DNA of 64,000 bases from Epiperipatus broadwayi (taxonomy: Eukaryota; Onychophora; Udeonychophora; Euonychophora; Peripatidae), in assembly GCA_028023455.1 (NCBI GenBank), contig JAQFVV010012669.1:493501-557500 (forward strand), read 5' to 3'. A model generated the notes under the pieces. That model was not told the origin of the DNA. It searched no databases and worked only from the letters and a program-made list of their open reading frames with translations. The translations under genes and the position numbers were made by a program. The stretch's first letter is position 1. Every line of letters begins with the position of its first letter. Below, one piece after another: positions 51,210-64,000 of this stretch.

Positions 51210-51956
51210 ATACCACCAGTGCCAGGAGATGAGAATAAAATAGGGGTTTACACTAATTTTATTCTTAAGTTTTTTAAATTCATATTCGTATTTTTTTTTC
51301 TGTAGTAGCGTGCTGATATATTGTGTAGACTCATTCACAAGCGACGTTCGGCTTTAACGCCCACTTTTAGGTCTAACACGGCGGGAATGGAAAATATTTC
51401 AACATTCATCTGTGTCCTATCCGCTTTAGTGTAATATTAACGATAAGAAGCCCAAGTTATAAGCACAAACGAGCGTTGCTCATCGTTCTGAGTCTTACAG
51501 GCTCGTGGCAACTTGGTCCAACTTGATCCGCCTTCCCCTTTATTGGGATCTCTGCTAGAAATAGTCTGACGAGCATTTAAAGACGGTCTTATGTTGATAT
51601 ACTGCGGATAAGGACTCGGGGCTATGTTATTCCCCTCTTCAGTAACCGCCTACCCGGTCAAATACTTGTGACTTACGTCTACATCAGCCACGATCGTGTT
51701 TTTAGACATATATAAAAAAATATACATATATATTTTTTCTTTCTGGAAGTCATATTAAAAAAATATCTTCTTTCATATTTTAATAATCAGGGTTTAATTA
51801 GTTAGTTTTTTTTTTTTATAATTTTTTTTTTTTTCAAAAAAATCATAATTTATTTTCCGGCTGTGAGTTTCTTTGAGTCATCATTGTAATGTTCTTTATC
51901 ATTACAACTCATCTCAGGTTGTAGTTGTTAAATCGAAGCCCGAGTTGGGTCGCCAT
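51210..51956 (-). other. Internal region of the young LTR element
   Basis: 747 bp, noticeably GC-richer from 51330 to 51700 than the rest of the window. No gag or pol motif in any frame. The minus-strand frame 51338-51093 starts here but runs into the LTR and has no domain. The region may carry packaging or dimerisation signals of the family, next to the primer site at its right end. Confidence 0.8.
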
Positions 51957-53406
51957 TGTAACGTTTTTCGTATTACTAGGCCACTATACGCCTCAAATTT
52001 ATATTTGAGCGTGAGTTGATCAAGCTGTATCAAAAAGAAAAAAGAAAGTTGTATTTCTATTCTAAAAACACAGCTATTTTTCCTGATCAACTTCAGCCTA
52101 TTAATTGTTATGAATTGTGCTATTGACAAAATCAACTTTTAATTTTATTTCATATGGGCGCCAGAATTCCTAAGAATCCGCTGAAATATGTCGCCAGCAC
52201 CTCTCGCAAGTTGTAAAACAAAACAAATAAGAAGATTTTTATTATATTTTTTTTTTAAGGGGCAGTAATTCCACCGTAATGAGAATTAATGATTTTTACG
52301 ATTATTAGTCCTGGGAGTATCGAAACATATTGGCAAAGGTAAATTACATTTTTAAATCTTATTTACTAATAGATTTAATAATAAAAAATAATAACCATTA
52401 TCAATAACGCACAATGAAAAGGTTGATAAAAGTAAAATCTCTTTTATTCTATCAAACTAAAATATTTATAAGTTAAATTACATATTAACTACACAGGAAA
52501 GTACACACACACTAATCCAGATACTGAATCGATTAACAAAAACAGTGAGATTAAGCAATTAAAGCGATTTAATAATGTCCCAAGATCTTGTATAAATTTC
52601 TTTATTAGAAAGTCTCTTGAATACGAAAAGAAAAGTCTATATCAGGATGGTAGTCTAAGCTTAGATAAATAATTGTTTGCAAACTTTTAAGTCACTATCA
52701 GGAAAATTTACTCTTAACTTACCGGTAAGTTCATGTAGGTTTATGGGATCCCAGATCATGAGAATTTCCATTGGTCTCTCCTGCCGGCGTCTTCCATTAT
52801 TGTTCCGTTCTATAGCTGGAGAAAAGGCACGGTTGTAGTGACCCTTTTATTGCAAAAAGCGGTCTTCACAAGTCCCGTTTCCATGCTTGCGTGACAGCTT
52901 GGTACAGCAAGGGGCATACCTGTGTAGAAGTATATTTCTTGCCACAGGTTATGCTCGTGGAAACCTCCAACTTTCAGAGACGTAACTAGAAGTAAAAGAG
53001 AAGACCCAGATTGAAGTTGTCATCTCCTTTTTATATCGCGCTCCATTTTTGGAACTTCTGCGCACTCTTTTGTCTTTTTATCAGCGTATAAGATAATAAT
53101 CTTATACACTCTCTCTTAAATTTAAGTTACAAAGTTCTCTTTTTTTTTAGCATTATTCTTCCATCTTTAATTAGCTAAAATATTTTTCTTTTAGCTTATA
53201 CTTTTGGAATTCTTTTAATTTATCTGGATTAGTAATCTGTATGTCATTTATTCTTTCCAATTAGATAAAAAAAAATAAGAATGACAATTTTAACCTTCAT
53301 TGCACGTTTTAACAAAAATTATACTAATCAAAAAAAAATCTAAATTTACTTTTTTAGCTTTTACCAAATGCCAATATATTTGTAACGTATATAAATAAAC
53401 GTTACA
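51957..53406 (-). repeat. 5' LTR of the young element
   Basis: Same as the left LTR with differences such as GAGCGTGAG for GAGCATGAG, CAGCGTATAAG for CAGCATATAAG and TTAACCTTC for TTAACTTTC, plus one extra A in an A run. It should hold the active promoter for minus-strand transcription (TATA at about 53027-53036). Confidence 0.9.
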
Positions 53407-55180
53407 ATATATATATATATATATATAATCTTTGTAAGAAACAGAATACTGTATATTCATTTAACTACTTAAGTTAATTTGTTACATTTTAGTATAAGCT
53501 AATGCACATGCGCTTTGTGGATTTTAACTATAAATGAATACTCTCACTTTCCAAACATAAGATACAGTCTTTGTAAAAAGATACAATGAATCATCTATCT
53601 TTTTGGCCCAAACGTTTATGTATGGGCAAATCTTAAGCGTTTGGAAATGAGAGCGTGAAGATGTTAAGCGATCACTTTAAATTACTTTTACTATGCCTGA
53701 ATAAATGACACTTGCGAAATTTTCTAGAATTTACGATATGTCATTCTTATTTGAAATTAAACAAATGTAAATAAGATATTTATTTTATCAATATTGTTGA
53801 TTTACAGTCAGCAGCAGTATATATATATATAAATTTAAATCTTTAAACAATAAGTACAGTGTTAAAACAATAAAATACTTTTTGAATATTGTATGCCATA
53901 AGATTCAACTCACAAAATCTTCAATTTATCAATAAGCCCGCCATTAAAATAATTTAAAAATAATTATTTTATATCTTGTACCATAAGACTCAACACATTA
54001 TATAAATCCTGTTTTATAAATGTGCATTATGTTCTCGTTAATAAACATATCAATAATCACACTTTTATTTTTATAAACTTGAAATTTAATTCTAGCTAAT
54101 AAAACCATTGTATTTTTCCTATAGCTCCATTGAGTGTCTTATGTCAATGAAATGAAGAGATTATCCAACATTTCATTCTGAAATATCTCTCTCTTCAAAC
54201 ATATTATTTCTGTCACTGACATTTCTCACTCATATACCCAAACAATACACAGTCACATTGACAGCATATGAAGAAGCTTCTTTTTTTTTTTTCAATATAA
54301 AAATTACCATCTTCATTTTTTCCACTAATTTATACGATACTACCTGTTTTCAACTCCACATCTTGCAAATATAAAAAAACTCTTTTTAAACAAATTAGGT
54401 AATACTAAAATGATAAACCCAACTCACGCATAAAATGATAAACCCAACTCAAGCACCAATAAATATTTTCATGACTCCTTGGAATTTGGTCTCATACTCT
54501 TTGTTACATTGACTGAATAATTTTTCATTTATATTATATGTATCTATTAAGATCGCAATATTTAAAATATAACTCTACAAATAATTCAATCAAATAAAAG
54601 TTACTTTAAAACTAAAATAGTTGCAATTTTGTTAGCAAGCAAATGTTTTGCATTAATCAATAATTTAAATGTAATTTAATTTATAAATAAATAAATTGAA
54701 TAGTTTATTTCTTGGGAATTTATGAGAACTTAAGCAATGAAAATGACAGAACTGGATTATGATTAATAAGTCTTGAACTCCAGAATCAATCAATCTATCA
54801 TGACACCAAACTATCTCGGGGCAACTTTTAAACGTATAGTTTTATTTACTTCCCCAAATTTTCTGTTGTTATTATTTTGTTTCTCTAGCTCTTTTTTTCC
54901 ATTGGCCAATGTAAAAACTTTCTATTTATTTATTATTTTTATGTTTGTGTGCAAGTTGTTTTATCAGACCTAAACTTATGGTCACCTGATCAATCTCTAC
55001 CTTCCTCCACTTTCACCAGTTGTAATGCTTTTCTGATTATCTTATCAGTTAGACTTTATCTTCTTTCCATAACTATGGTAGGAGAGGTTTAAACATAAAG
55101 ATTACTTTCTCTTACAATCTCTTCTATTGAAAATAAAATTGTAATTATAAATTTTATTAAACGCACATTATTATATTAAG
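53407..55180. other. AT-rich non-coding stretch
   Basis: Starts with the (AT)n target tract. A 26-bp direct repeat (AAATGATAAACCCAACTCA) occurs at about 54408 and 54433. The 66-codon frame at 54773-54973 is hydrophobic but unsupported. Confidence 0.4.
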
Positions 55181-55492
55181 TAATATTTACTAAGGCTGTA
55201 ACTTTAGGAATAAGCATCTAAAAAATTCGAAGGTAAGGACCTCTACAGGTCTTAGCCACAAGCTTACGCTTGTATAATAAGAATTGTGGACTTAATTAGT
55301 GAAGTATTGAATAGCTACACACTCTTAGATCTAACCACTTCAGCTTCACCTATTCATATATAAAAGTAGGTTGAAGTAAAGAAGGTTTCCCTCTTTTCTT
55401 CCAAGCGTAAGCTTGTGGCTAAGACCTGTAGAGGTCCCTACCTTCGAATTTTTCAGACGCTTATTCCTAAGTTACAGCCTTAGTAAATATTA
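55181..55492. mobile_element. MITE with about 92-bp inverted repeats
   Basis: TAATATTTACTAAGGCTGTA at the left end is mirrored by TACAGCCTTAGTAAATATTA at the right (one base differs inside), and pairing runs on through TTCGAAGGTA, GGACCTCTACAGGTCTTAGC and CACAAGCTTACGCTTG. About 130 bp of unpaired centre lies between arms 55181-55272 and 55402-55492. If the outer TA pairs are the target site, the element belongs with Tc1/mariner-type MITEs. A one-arm copy lies at 1111-1203. Confidence 0.85.
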
Positions 55493-58400
55493 TTGAAAAT
55501 AAAATTATAAAATGACCGGCTAATTTGAAAAATACTTGTTACTATTCTTCACATATTTTTTTTATTATAGTAAAAAAAATTATTATTAAAACTTCTAGTC
55601 TTAATTTACAATACTCAGTTATCTACCTGAAAGCAGGTGAGTTAATTAGGCAAATTATACATAACCAAGTGATAACTCTTAATCGTCATTGATGGCAGTT
55701 ATCCATCACAATTTATTTTTGCTTCTCATTATTTAGAACGACATAATAAACTTTAATTAAATTAAATGAATTTTATTTTCAACAATACTTCTCAAGGTTT
55801 TGTGGTGCAGAGATAGCATATTTATTTGCTATGCTTGTGAATTAGAATTCAAATTTAAGCTAAAAGAAATCCTTTCAAGGTGCTGAATTTTTTTTTTTTT
55901 TTATCTCGGACAACTTCTCAAAGTTAACCCAGTGAACTATCTAACATTGATTAGTAAATGGGTATTCTGCTATTTTTAGTAGAGTGTAAAACAATGATGG
56001 AAAGCCCTCTCAAATCCTCATTATCTGGCAATTGGCAAGTCTAATGAATATTACCTTCTCCTTCACTGCTATCTCTATAAGGAGATGTGGACTATTTATT
56101 AAAAAGGCTGCTTCGCTTCAATTTTTTGTAGCTTGCTGCATTGCATATAAACATGTGGATCTATGTGTGAAACAATAAGTTTTAATGATCAAAACTGTGG
56201 AATAAAATATTTAATCTATTTTTGGTAGAAGCATGCATATACATAATTTTATATAATTAGTGTTTCATATACGTATCCATACACATGTATATAAATAATT
56301 AGTGTTTCATGTATATGTATGTAACTGCAGAATATTTAAAGTAAAATAAGACGAAAGGCGGTAAAATAAAAATCAAATGATTTTTAATACTCTATTGTCA
56401 AGTCACGAAGCCTTGTTTGACAGAGCAAACAAATACAGCATATATATGCACACATAAATTTCTAATTGTGCTAATTTTGACAAATTCAATTCACTTTTTA
56501 AAATATATTTACTCACAATATATATAAAGAGAATGTGAGAGAAATAAATAATAACTAATATATATATATAATCACATCCTTCACTGCACATGCGTAAAAA
56601 TATATATCTAGTACGTAAAATATTAATATAATATTTATTTAAATGCATGTTTGAAGCGAATTTGAATGTTTAAATATACGCATGTGTTTGTACAAGTATA
56701 CGAGTTAAAATGCAGATAAAAAATATATAGGTATTTTATTCATAAAACATAAACCTCTGTTTAATGGAGAAGCTTATGTTGACAGTCATAATGATTAACA
56801 GTCATTAATGGAAATTTCAAATGATTCTGGAAATATCCATAGTAACAATGGATTAGCTGTTTTAACATTTAAACTATGTGCATGACAGATATTTGCATCA
56901 ATATTATATAATCTTTTATCAAGTAATAGCAAAGAATAAAAATAGTACATAAATATTAAACTCTAGGTAATTAGATAATCTTTACATGATTTGATTGGTT
57001 TTTAATATAGATTAAAACAATATTTCGGAAATCCTTTATTGAATTTTAATAACATCTTTTTAAAGTGTTTGTTATTTCTGAATAATTATATATATAAACG
57101 TTTATCTTGTGTATATATGCGAATCATGTGCAAACATTATGGAAGACGGAGTGTAAAAGACACGTCTATATATCTTGGACCATAACATAGGATTTAAATC
57201 CCGCTGGAACTTAGAAATAAAAAATAAATTATTATCAACAATAATATCATCTCATTTTACTACATGCTTTCGAAACAGCTAGCTGTCTAATCTTATATCA
57301 AATGGCTCTGGACTAGGGTAAAATAAATTGTCTAGCTACAATTATCTAAAGAACAAGAAGGAAAATCATTTATTGCTTATCAAGCAATAATTGATTAGTT
57401 CAATAGGCTGTTTAAGGCTATTTTGCCTACATATAAATATAATGTAAATGAATTTATTATACTGCAGTCCTTCTCCTTTCAGCAATAAACTCATCGTAAT
57501 AAATAACAACAATTACAATGCATAAATATATAAAGTTCATTTATGACCTCTGCATAAGTGCAATCTCGCAGCCAGCCATTTCCTCATCTTGTAAATCGAA
57601 TGATTCTTAGTCAGTCGTGTGACTGCTCTCTTCATTGATTATTGTACTTGGTCTATCCCCCACTGTTAAGTAAAAGCTTCTCTCAAATAGTTTGACAAAT
57701 ACCTATATTTATTGTTATTGATAAAGTTTTTAATTCATCATGCCATCGTTTTTCCACCTTTCTTTTCTCTTCTGTCTATTCAACAGTTTTCACTCAGATG
57801 ACATTTTGATTTTCAGCCAGCTAGTTTTTTCATGAGTATTCCACATATTTAATCTTTTTAAAAACATTGTTAAAAAAATATAAAAATATCTAATGTATTA
57901 ACCCATTATAAAAATGGAAAATTGAATATTACTTCTTTTCTATATAACAAAGTTAATGAAAATTTGACACATATGGCAATGAGAATGGATATTTATTTGA
58001 TCTATAAAACATTTAGCTGTTTTGTTTTGAACATGATCATTGAAAAAAATAGATAAAAGAAGCATGGCACATTGCAAGCAATGACATTAAATATTTATTG
58101 AAACATTTAAATTTGAATACTATTGAGATAACTTCCATAAATTTCTAAGACATTACAGCAACTAAATATCATAATTTGGGTGAACTGCACCAAAATGCAT
58201 TCTTTATTAAAAGGATTAAAATAATAAAAACATACAATTTTGATTAATTATTTCCTTTGTTAATACACATTATTACTAGTGCATTAGATATATGAAAACA
58301 ATCACACCAAATAAGTTTTTAGTCAATTAGTCCACCTATTAAATCATTCATTAAATTATTGTATAATGTAAAAATGACTCATTATACTTTACAAGTTAGA

Positions 58401-60139
58401 CATTTGAGAATATTTTCATTGATAAATATGTTAAAGATTATTATTAATCATTTTATTGAATGCAATTGGATGAATTTAAGAAATGTTGCCCTTATAAAAT
58501 GTATTGCACAAATTTGCTATGGATAAATATTGAATTATAATGATAAAGACATGTAGGGGCAAATATCTAGGCCTACTGATGAGGACTCAGAAAGTTTAAT
58601 AGTATATGAAATGCAAAAAAAAATCAACGAATTTTTCTTCAGGGTATATTTGTTTCAATACCATTCTTTTTCATTAGCTCTCTTGTTAATTCATTATATT
58701 AATATAGTAATGATATTTCTTATGTAAATAATAAAACAGAGAATTAACTAACAGTTAATAGGATGTTCAACTGACTAAAAACATTAAAGGTGTCTAATGT
58801 AGTTGTGTCTACATTAATTTTTAGCTCATTTTTGTACAATCAAATTTCAGATTTGAAAGAACATTCACCATTCAAAATCTATATCATAAACTGTATATGT
58901 ATATGAGAAAATATCTCAAATGCAATATTTAGAAAAGATATTAAAGGGTGTATTTTTAAGTAAATTAGAGTAAATATCCTAGTCCTTGTTGAACTTGCAG
59001 TCATTTTAAAAAATTCAGGTTATTGCAGTAAATATGTTAAATTGTAGTGTTCTCCTTGCTTCCTATACTATTGTCAGATGATTATAAAAAGCATTTATCT
59101 ATTGTCATGTAACTGACTATAAATTATTCTTTAATTGTCTGCTCATTAAATGTAGTGTAGCATATTATTAAAGAATTTATTTTCTCTTGGCTAAAAATAT
59201 ATGCAACTTGAAACTCTGCTCACAGCTATTTTACTTTCAGCTGAATTCTCATTAGATATCATATCATAACAGTCTTGACTTACAATTCTGAGACAAGCAT
59301 ATTTCTTCATTTTGCTTTTTCTTAAAGATTTGAACCTACAACTTTTACTCATTAGAAAACTATTCTATTACTGAACACCTCGTTCATCATCACAAGTGAT
59401 AATATTTAAATTATTTAAATAATAAATAAATAACTCACATTATATGTGATTGAACAGGAAGTAATTGGATCTTCTAATGAATTCTACACATAAATAAACT
59501 TTTTCAAAGTCAGATGATAACATCCATCATTTTAGAATTTGTTCTTATATATGATTAGTTTCTTCACATAATTTTAAATAAGGGATATCATTTGTTCTAT
59601 AAATATATACAATCAAAAAATCAAATTCACTTCCATGAATAAACTAAGCATATATAAGACATTCACTTCCATAAATAAACTAAACATATATAAGAACAAG
59701 TGCTAAAAAGGCAGATAGTATCATCTGTCTTTAGAAGAGTTTATGTATATAATTCAATAAAAGTTTCAGTTATTTTCTGTTTAATTACAAATTATTATTT
59801 AAATAAAAATAGATCCTAGTTTTATTTTTAATAAATAATTTCTATTCAACCTCAGAATTTTTTTTCCAAATAGTTACCTATGAACCATTTATCATGACTC
59901 AATATACAGCTCACAATTAAAACTATGCACTTCAGCACCAATTCTTTTTTATATTCGAATGTGATGAGATACTTATTCAGAATAATATCATGTGATTTAA
60001 GGATGTTAATAGAAGAGAAATTGAGATTACATGTCTGGATGATATAAATCACATCTTTTTATTAAAGTTTGACTATGCCATTTACTGTGAGGATAATTAG
60101 ATTTGTTCCTATAGAATTAGCCAGCATCAGGAGGAAGAT
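55493..60139. other. AT-rich non-coding stretch
   Basis: No gene recognised. At 55803-55895, GTGGTGCAGAGATAGCATAT and GAATTCAAATTTAAGC followed by a T run may be a very old tRNA-derived SINE. At about 57175-57205, ACCATAACATAGGATTTAAA then TCCCGCTGG is another B-box-like scrap. A near-exact 35-bp direct repeat (ATTCACTTCCATGAATAAAC / ATTCACTTCCATAAATAAAC) sits at 59624 and 59661. Confidence 0.35.
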
Positions 60140-61212
60140 CAGGGGTCAGCAACCTAGGACACATGTGCCAAGCATGGCACACAATTGATTATCAACAGCA
60201 CTCTGATTAAATTGAAATAGTAGAAAATTATATTTTGATTACAGTGCACATATTTCCACCATCACCTACATTTTGGAAACATGATTCAGATTAATTTACT
60301 AATTATTTTGTACAATAAATGTATATCCGATCTTTACTATTTTCAATAAAGATAAGAGCTAAGTGGGATTAAAATATATTTTTCCCTCTGGGAGGATTAA
60401 TTTTGTCTCTGGATTTTTTTTGATGGTCCAATTGACCTTTCATACTTTTGTGTGTTTAGAATAAATTTATATTCAAGCAAAATATTATATCAATTAATTC
60501 ATTTGAAAAACTATTTATAATTATATAATAATACTTTTTAAATTTTGGTATGTTTTTATAGTTAATGATAGTCAGGTTAATACATGAATGAAGTTTGCAA
60601 ATAGAGACTTGATAATATTGTTAGGATCTCAAAGAAGTTAAAAATCATTGTTTTTTTCCTTTTAGATATCTATTGTGTAATTAAATTTCTCATAGAGAAA
60701 AATTCCAAATGTCTATAGTTTTAAGAAAAATGATTATATGAAAAACTTCCAATTCTGAATTGATTTTTTTATATCACAAAAATGAGTTTCTTGGAAACAT
60801 TTTTGATGAATGCTAGAAAAATACTTGTTTTATTTTATTAGAGTTCATTAATTAGCTTTTTTAATTAAACCATTAAAAGTTAAAGGTATTTTGCCTATTC
60901 TGAATTATTATACATTAAATGGCAATTTTGTAAATAATGCATATTTTTTAAGCACCAATAGTATGTCTTTCAAATGCAATATAATTTAACAAAACATACT
61001 TTTCATATATGATCCTATATATTTTAAAATATTTGATGATCAATAAAAAAGATCTGATTTTAATGACCTTCAAAATATATAATTTTGAAGTCCATTATAA
61101 CTGGACCAATTTTTGTACTATATATAATAAAACTGATAGAATCATTTTGGCACATGGAATAACATTGTAACATAGATATGGCATGACGCCACTAAAAGGT
61201 TGCCAACCTCTG
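60140..61212. mobile_element. hAT-like non-autonomous element
   Basis: The left end CAGGGGTCAGCAACC (60140-60154) and the right end GGTTGCCAACCTCTG (61198-61212) are imperfect inverted repeats of the CAGGGGTCGGCAACC type common in hAT elements. The sub-terminal GCATGGCACAC at about 60172 is answered by ATGGCATGACGCCAC at 61178. The 1.07 kb inside has no frame. Flanks AGGAAGAT and GACTAGAT share only part of an 8-bp duplication. Confidence 0.65.
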
Positions 61213-61262
61213 GACTAGATCTACACCACTAAAAGGTTGCCAACCTCTGGACTAGATCTTTC
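61189..61262. repeat. 37-bp tandem duplication of the hAT end plus flank
   Basis: CCACTAAAAGGTTGCCAACC with TCTGGACTAGATCT occurs twice, starting at 61189 and 61226. The unit includes the terminal inverted repeat and the adjoining GACTAGAT. Confidence 0.9.
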
Positions 61263-64000
61263 TGTATGTTTTATTAAACAGGGCTGTAATTCTATTTGTA
61301 AATTTATGAATTCGGTGATGATGTATAAAAAAAAAAAATCAGAGAGAAAGAAAACAGTATTTACTAGTAAATCAAACTATATTTGGAAGATAATGGCTTT
61401 GCAAAGATATAAAACTGATCACGTTTTAAAACATATCTGTCAAAAGTAATAATTTAAAAAAATATATATTTAATTTTTTTGTTGTCTTTTTTCTTCCCTT
61501 GATATTTCAAGTTTCCAGCAAACTGAATTGTATTTAAATTTATCATTTTTAACTTAATAACAAAGAAACATTTTTTTTAATGTTTACATTTAACACTATC
61601 AACTGTGACTTGCATCTGCATCACAATTCACAGTTAAGATTAAATAAATAAAGAGCAAAAACTTTTAAAACTTCAGTCTTTTTTTTACAAGTACCAAATA
61701 AATATGGTAATTTACCACAACAAATTTGCTATGTGAATCTTTTTTCTTTTTCAGATATAGTAATTACAGATATCGTAATTTTATATATAAATCGAGACAA
61801 TTTTCAACAAAAATTTTATTAACAATAAATAGTGATTACATACTAATAAAGGATAGATAAATGAATAAATTGTACAATAATATGATTGTATAATGTTCTA
61901 TTTGTTATCTGGCTAGATTTTGTTATGAGAGTACAATTGTTATACTCTTATGTGGTTAGGTATAGTGATGAGATTCTAAGAACTTGATTAATGGAATAAG
62001 CATTTTTTATATAAACATGAATATTTTCTTTTAGAATTTCCTATTCTATAATGCTGGGTAGGTGGGAGTTGATAATCAGGAAAAGGAAAGAGCAGTTAAA
62101 GACCAGGTGTCATCAAAGACTTTACTGGAGGCCAGAAGCTGGTCACGTTTCTTGATTTTTTTGAGCGTTTGATAAAACAATGGTATGATTTGTGGCGGGG
62201 GTAATTCCATGAGAGTTTTGCATCTCACTATCCATATGGAATAAAGGACAAAGATAGAAAGTCTTATTATTGAAAAAACCCATTATGAATGGCATTTTCA
62301 AGTGAGAAAATTACGCTTGCGCGTATTTGTATGCCATAAAATGTAAAAAGCATAACTAACACATTCAAACAATTCGTAATGAGACAGCCTATGGCATTAT
62401 ATATCTCTATCATTTAATTATGTAGGATACACATATATTCTGTGATTATCGAATAGAAATATATATATATTAATTTCAATAATATAAATATTGTATGACA
62501 AAAATATTTGTTAAAATAGGATTTAGTTTATAAAATTGTGCTGCTCTTCAGAATAAAATGAACTATTTTTATTACTGTTTTGGCTTCACTAATGGAGAAA
62601 GATTTAAATGTACTGAGATAACAAAAATCATATATATATATATTATGAAAAGAAATAGAAAAAAAAGAATTCCTTATTTTGTTATCAGACAATTATTTTT
62701 TATGAAGAATAAAGAACATTAATTTAATAATATATTCATTTTCATTTAAGTAATAATAAGTTAATTTTGTTGGTGCCATATAAGGCATCATTATAAATTT
62801 TTCAAATAAGTTCTAAGAAAAAAAAAGGGGAGTACTGTATATATAATGTATATGACTTTCTTAGTTTTTGAATAATTTGGAATTAATTATGGAAACATAA
62901 AAATCTCTGTAAAATATATTCAAAGTAATATTTTTCTATATTAATAGTGTGTTAAATGATCAATAATCAATAATAATTGCAATAAAATAAGTAACAAATT
63001 ATTTTAATATAATTTAATAAATCTAAAGAATATTAAGATGCACAGATAATCCAAGTTGATAATTATGTTTAAATTTATGATTGATGCATTTAATGTATTA
63101 TATAAAGATATATATATATCATTAAAACATGTTCTTAAACTTTACTTGTATATTTTGTCATGATTGACTAAATTATTATTATATAGTTTTCATTTCATCA
63201 TAAAACTAGTATTCTGTATTTATATTTACAAAAATGAAAAATGTTTTACTTAATGCTGAAATACATGGACTCCATCAATGTAAAGATTTTTAATGTGAAT
63301 AACCTTATTGAAACTAAAGGAAGCCCTAATATATTTGTAAAAAAACAATCAACTGGGGGTTATTATTCATATGATCTTTGAGAACCAAAAGTGACAAAGT
63401 GCAATATTATTTGATAGTCATAAAAGAAAATACTATCAGTAATAAAAATTGCAGTATAAATTGAAAACAGAATTAATTACTATTATAAAATGCTTAAAAA
63501 ATGAAATAGGACTAATTCATGCCCAATAAGAATCTTTGAAAGGTGGATAATGCCTAATATTAATATATATATATATATATGTGTGTGTGTATTTCTCACT
63601 TAAATTTATGCATATTATTATATGGGGCTCATTGAAGTTTATAATGTAATTCTAAATATTAATATGTTGGGGGAAGGGGACAAGCAATGGCAAATTTCAT
63701 CCATGAGATAAGATGTTCATATTTTAGTTAACATATATTCAAATCTACAGAATTCATTTAGATGTAATTATAATATGAATAGTTCTTAAGCACCCTCTTC
63801 ATTGTGAAAATAATTTATTGTGTGTATATGATAGTCAAATGCTAAAATGTAATCTAGGATGAAGTAGAACTCCTTATTTCAATCCCTTAAATATCACTAA
63901 TTGCAAATCAGAATATGTTGGATCTATATATATTAAGTACATTTTATTTGCTTTACTTAACAGTATGAAAAATATTTGTTACAGTTAATAAGTACATGTA
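61263..64000. other. AT-rich non-coding stretch
   Basis: No gene recognised. 62040-62230 is less AT-rich and shares a short block (AGAAGCTGGTCAC) with 44040-44060. Short (AT)n and GT tracts at 63560-63590. The frame at 61237-61449 begins inside the duplicated hAT end and is not supported. Confidence 0.4.

Larger units (their letters stand above)
49761..53406 (-). mobile_element. Young non-coding LTR retrotransposon (3,646 bp)
   Basis: Two LTRs (1,449 and 1,450 bp) enclose a 747-bp inner part without any credible frame. Both LTRs start TGTAACG and end CGTTACA (TG...CA ends). By eye they differ at three transitions and one single-base indel, about 99.7 percent identity, so the insertion is recent. 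Beside the right LTR, CGAAGCCCGAGTTGGGTCGC-CA at 51934-51955 looks like a tRNA 3' end, a primer binding site for an element read on the minus strand. A purine tract next to the left LTR is not obvious (CACTGGTGGTAT on the minus strand). It sits in an (AT)n tract, which hides the target duplication. It must depend on enzymes of an autonomous relative. Confidence 0.9.

Noticed and set aside
49761-53406. Interpretation as a plain tandem duplication or assembly artefact
   Set aside because: The units have TG...CA ends with 7-bp inverted repeats, a unique interior and a tRNA-like primer site beside one unit, all expected of an LTR element.

Overview
This window is very AT-rich eukaryotic DNA (about three quarters A+T by eye) from an animal, most likely an invertebrate. 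Evidence for an animal: a broken STARD7-like cDNA copy, a tRNA-Gly(UCC)-like sequence, and a repeat mix of RTE-type and other LINEs, Ty3/gypsy, Penelope-like, hAT, Tigger/pogo and Merlin-type elements plus a SINE family. The composition and the many (AT)n and (ATT)n tracts would suit a mollusc (possibly a cephalopod) or another AT-rich invertebrate, but nothing here fixes the species. I find no intact host protein-coding gene. The longest open frames are microsatellite translations or decayed transposon pieces.

Layout. 1-5.6 kb: half of an inverted-repeat MITE, then a badly decayed plus-strand RTE LINE and a possible second RT scrap. 5.6-10.4 kb: an old minus-strand Ty3/gypsy element with recognisable gag, protease, RT, RNase H and integrase, all broken. 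12.2 kb: a minus-strand SINE copy. 13.0-14.35 kb: a Merlin/ISXO2-like DNA transposon remnant bounded by 25-bp inverted repeats. 14.4-19.3 kb: a strongly C-poor stretch with an RT-like YVDD motif and a promoter-like block but no continuous frame. 20.4-21.2 kb: an intronless STARD7 pseudogene. 22.8 kb: a long hairpin. 23.1 and 29.8 kb: two SINE copies. 25.1-28.6 kb: a nearly full-length but broken minus-strand LINE, followed by a foldback repeat.

30.4-32.0 kb: a non-autonomous hAT with an 8-bp target duplication. 33.0 kb: the tRNA-Gly-like pseudogene. 36.7-38.1 kb: a Tigger/pogo remnant flanked by TA. 39.4-42.3 kb: a better-preserved minus-strand copy of the RTE LINE. 44.2 kb: a SINE fragment. 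45.4 kb: an uninterrupted (ATT)~102 tract. 46.1 kb: a foldback element. 46.6-47.8 kb: two Penelope-like 3' ends head to head. 48.5-49.7 kb: foldback repeats. 49.76-53.41 kb: a young non-coding LTR retrotransposon whose two 1.45-kb LTRs differ at about four positions. 55.2 kb: the complete MITE. 60.1-61.2 kb: a second hAT-like element with a duplicated end. The rest is AT-rich sequence without recognisable genes.

No genes here act together as a pathway; the window is a graveyard of transposable elements with one clearly recent insertion (49.8-53.4 kb). I found no convincing new biological system. The best leads are the young non-coding LTR element, the STARD7 retrocopy, the head-to-head Penelope pair, and the SINE family with its tRNA-like box at the downstream end.
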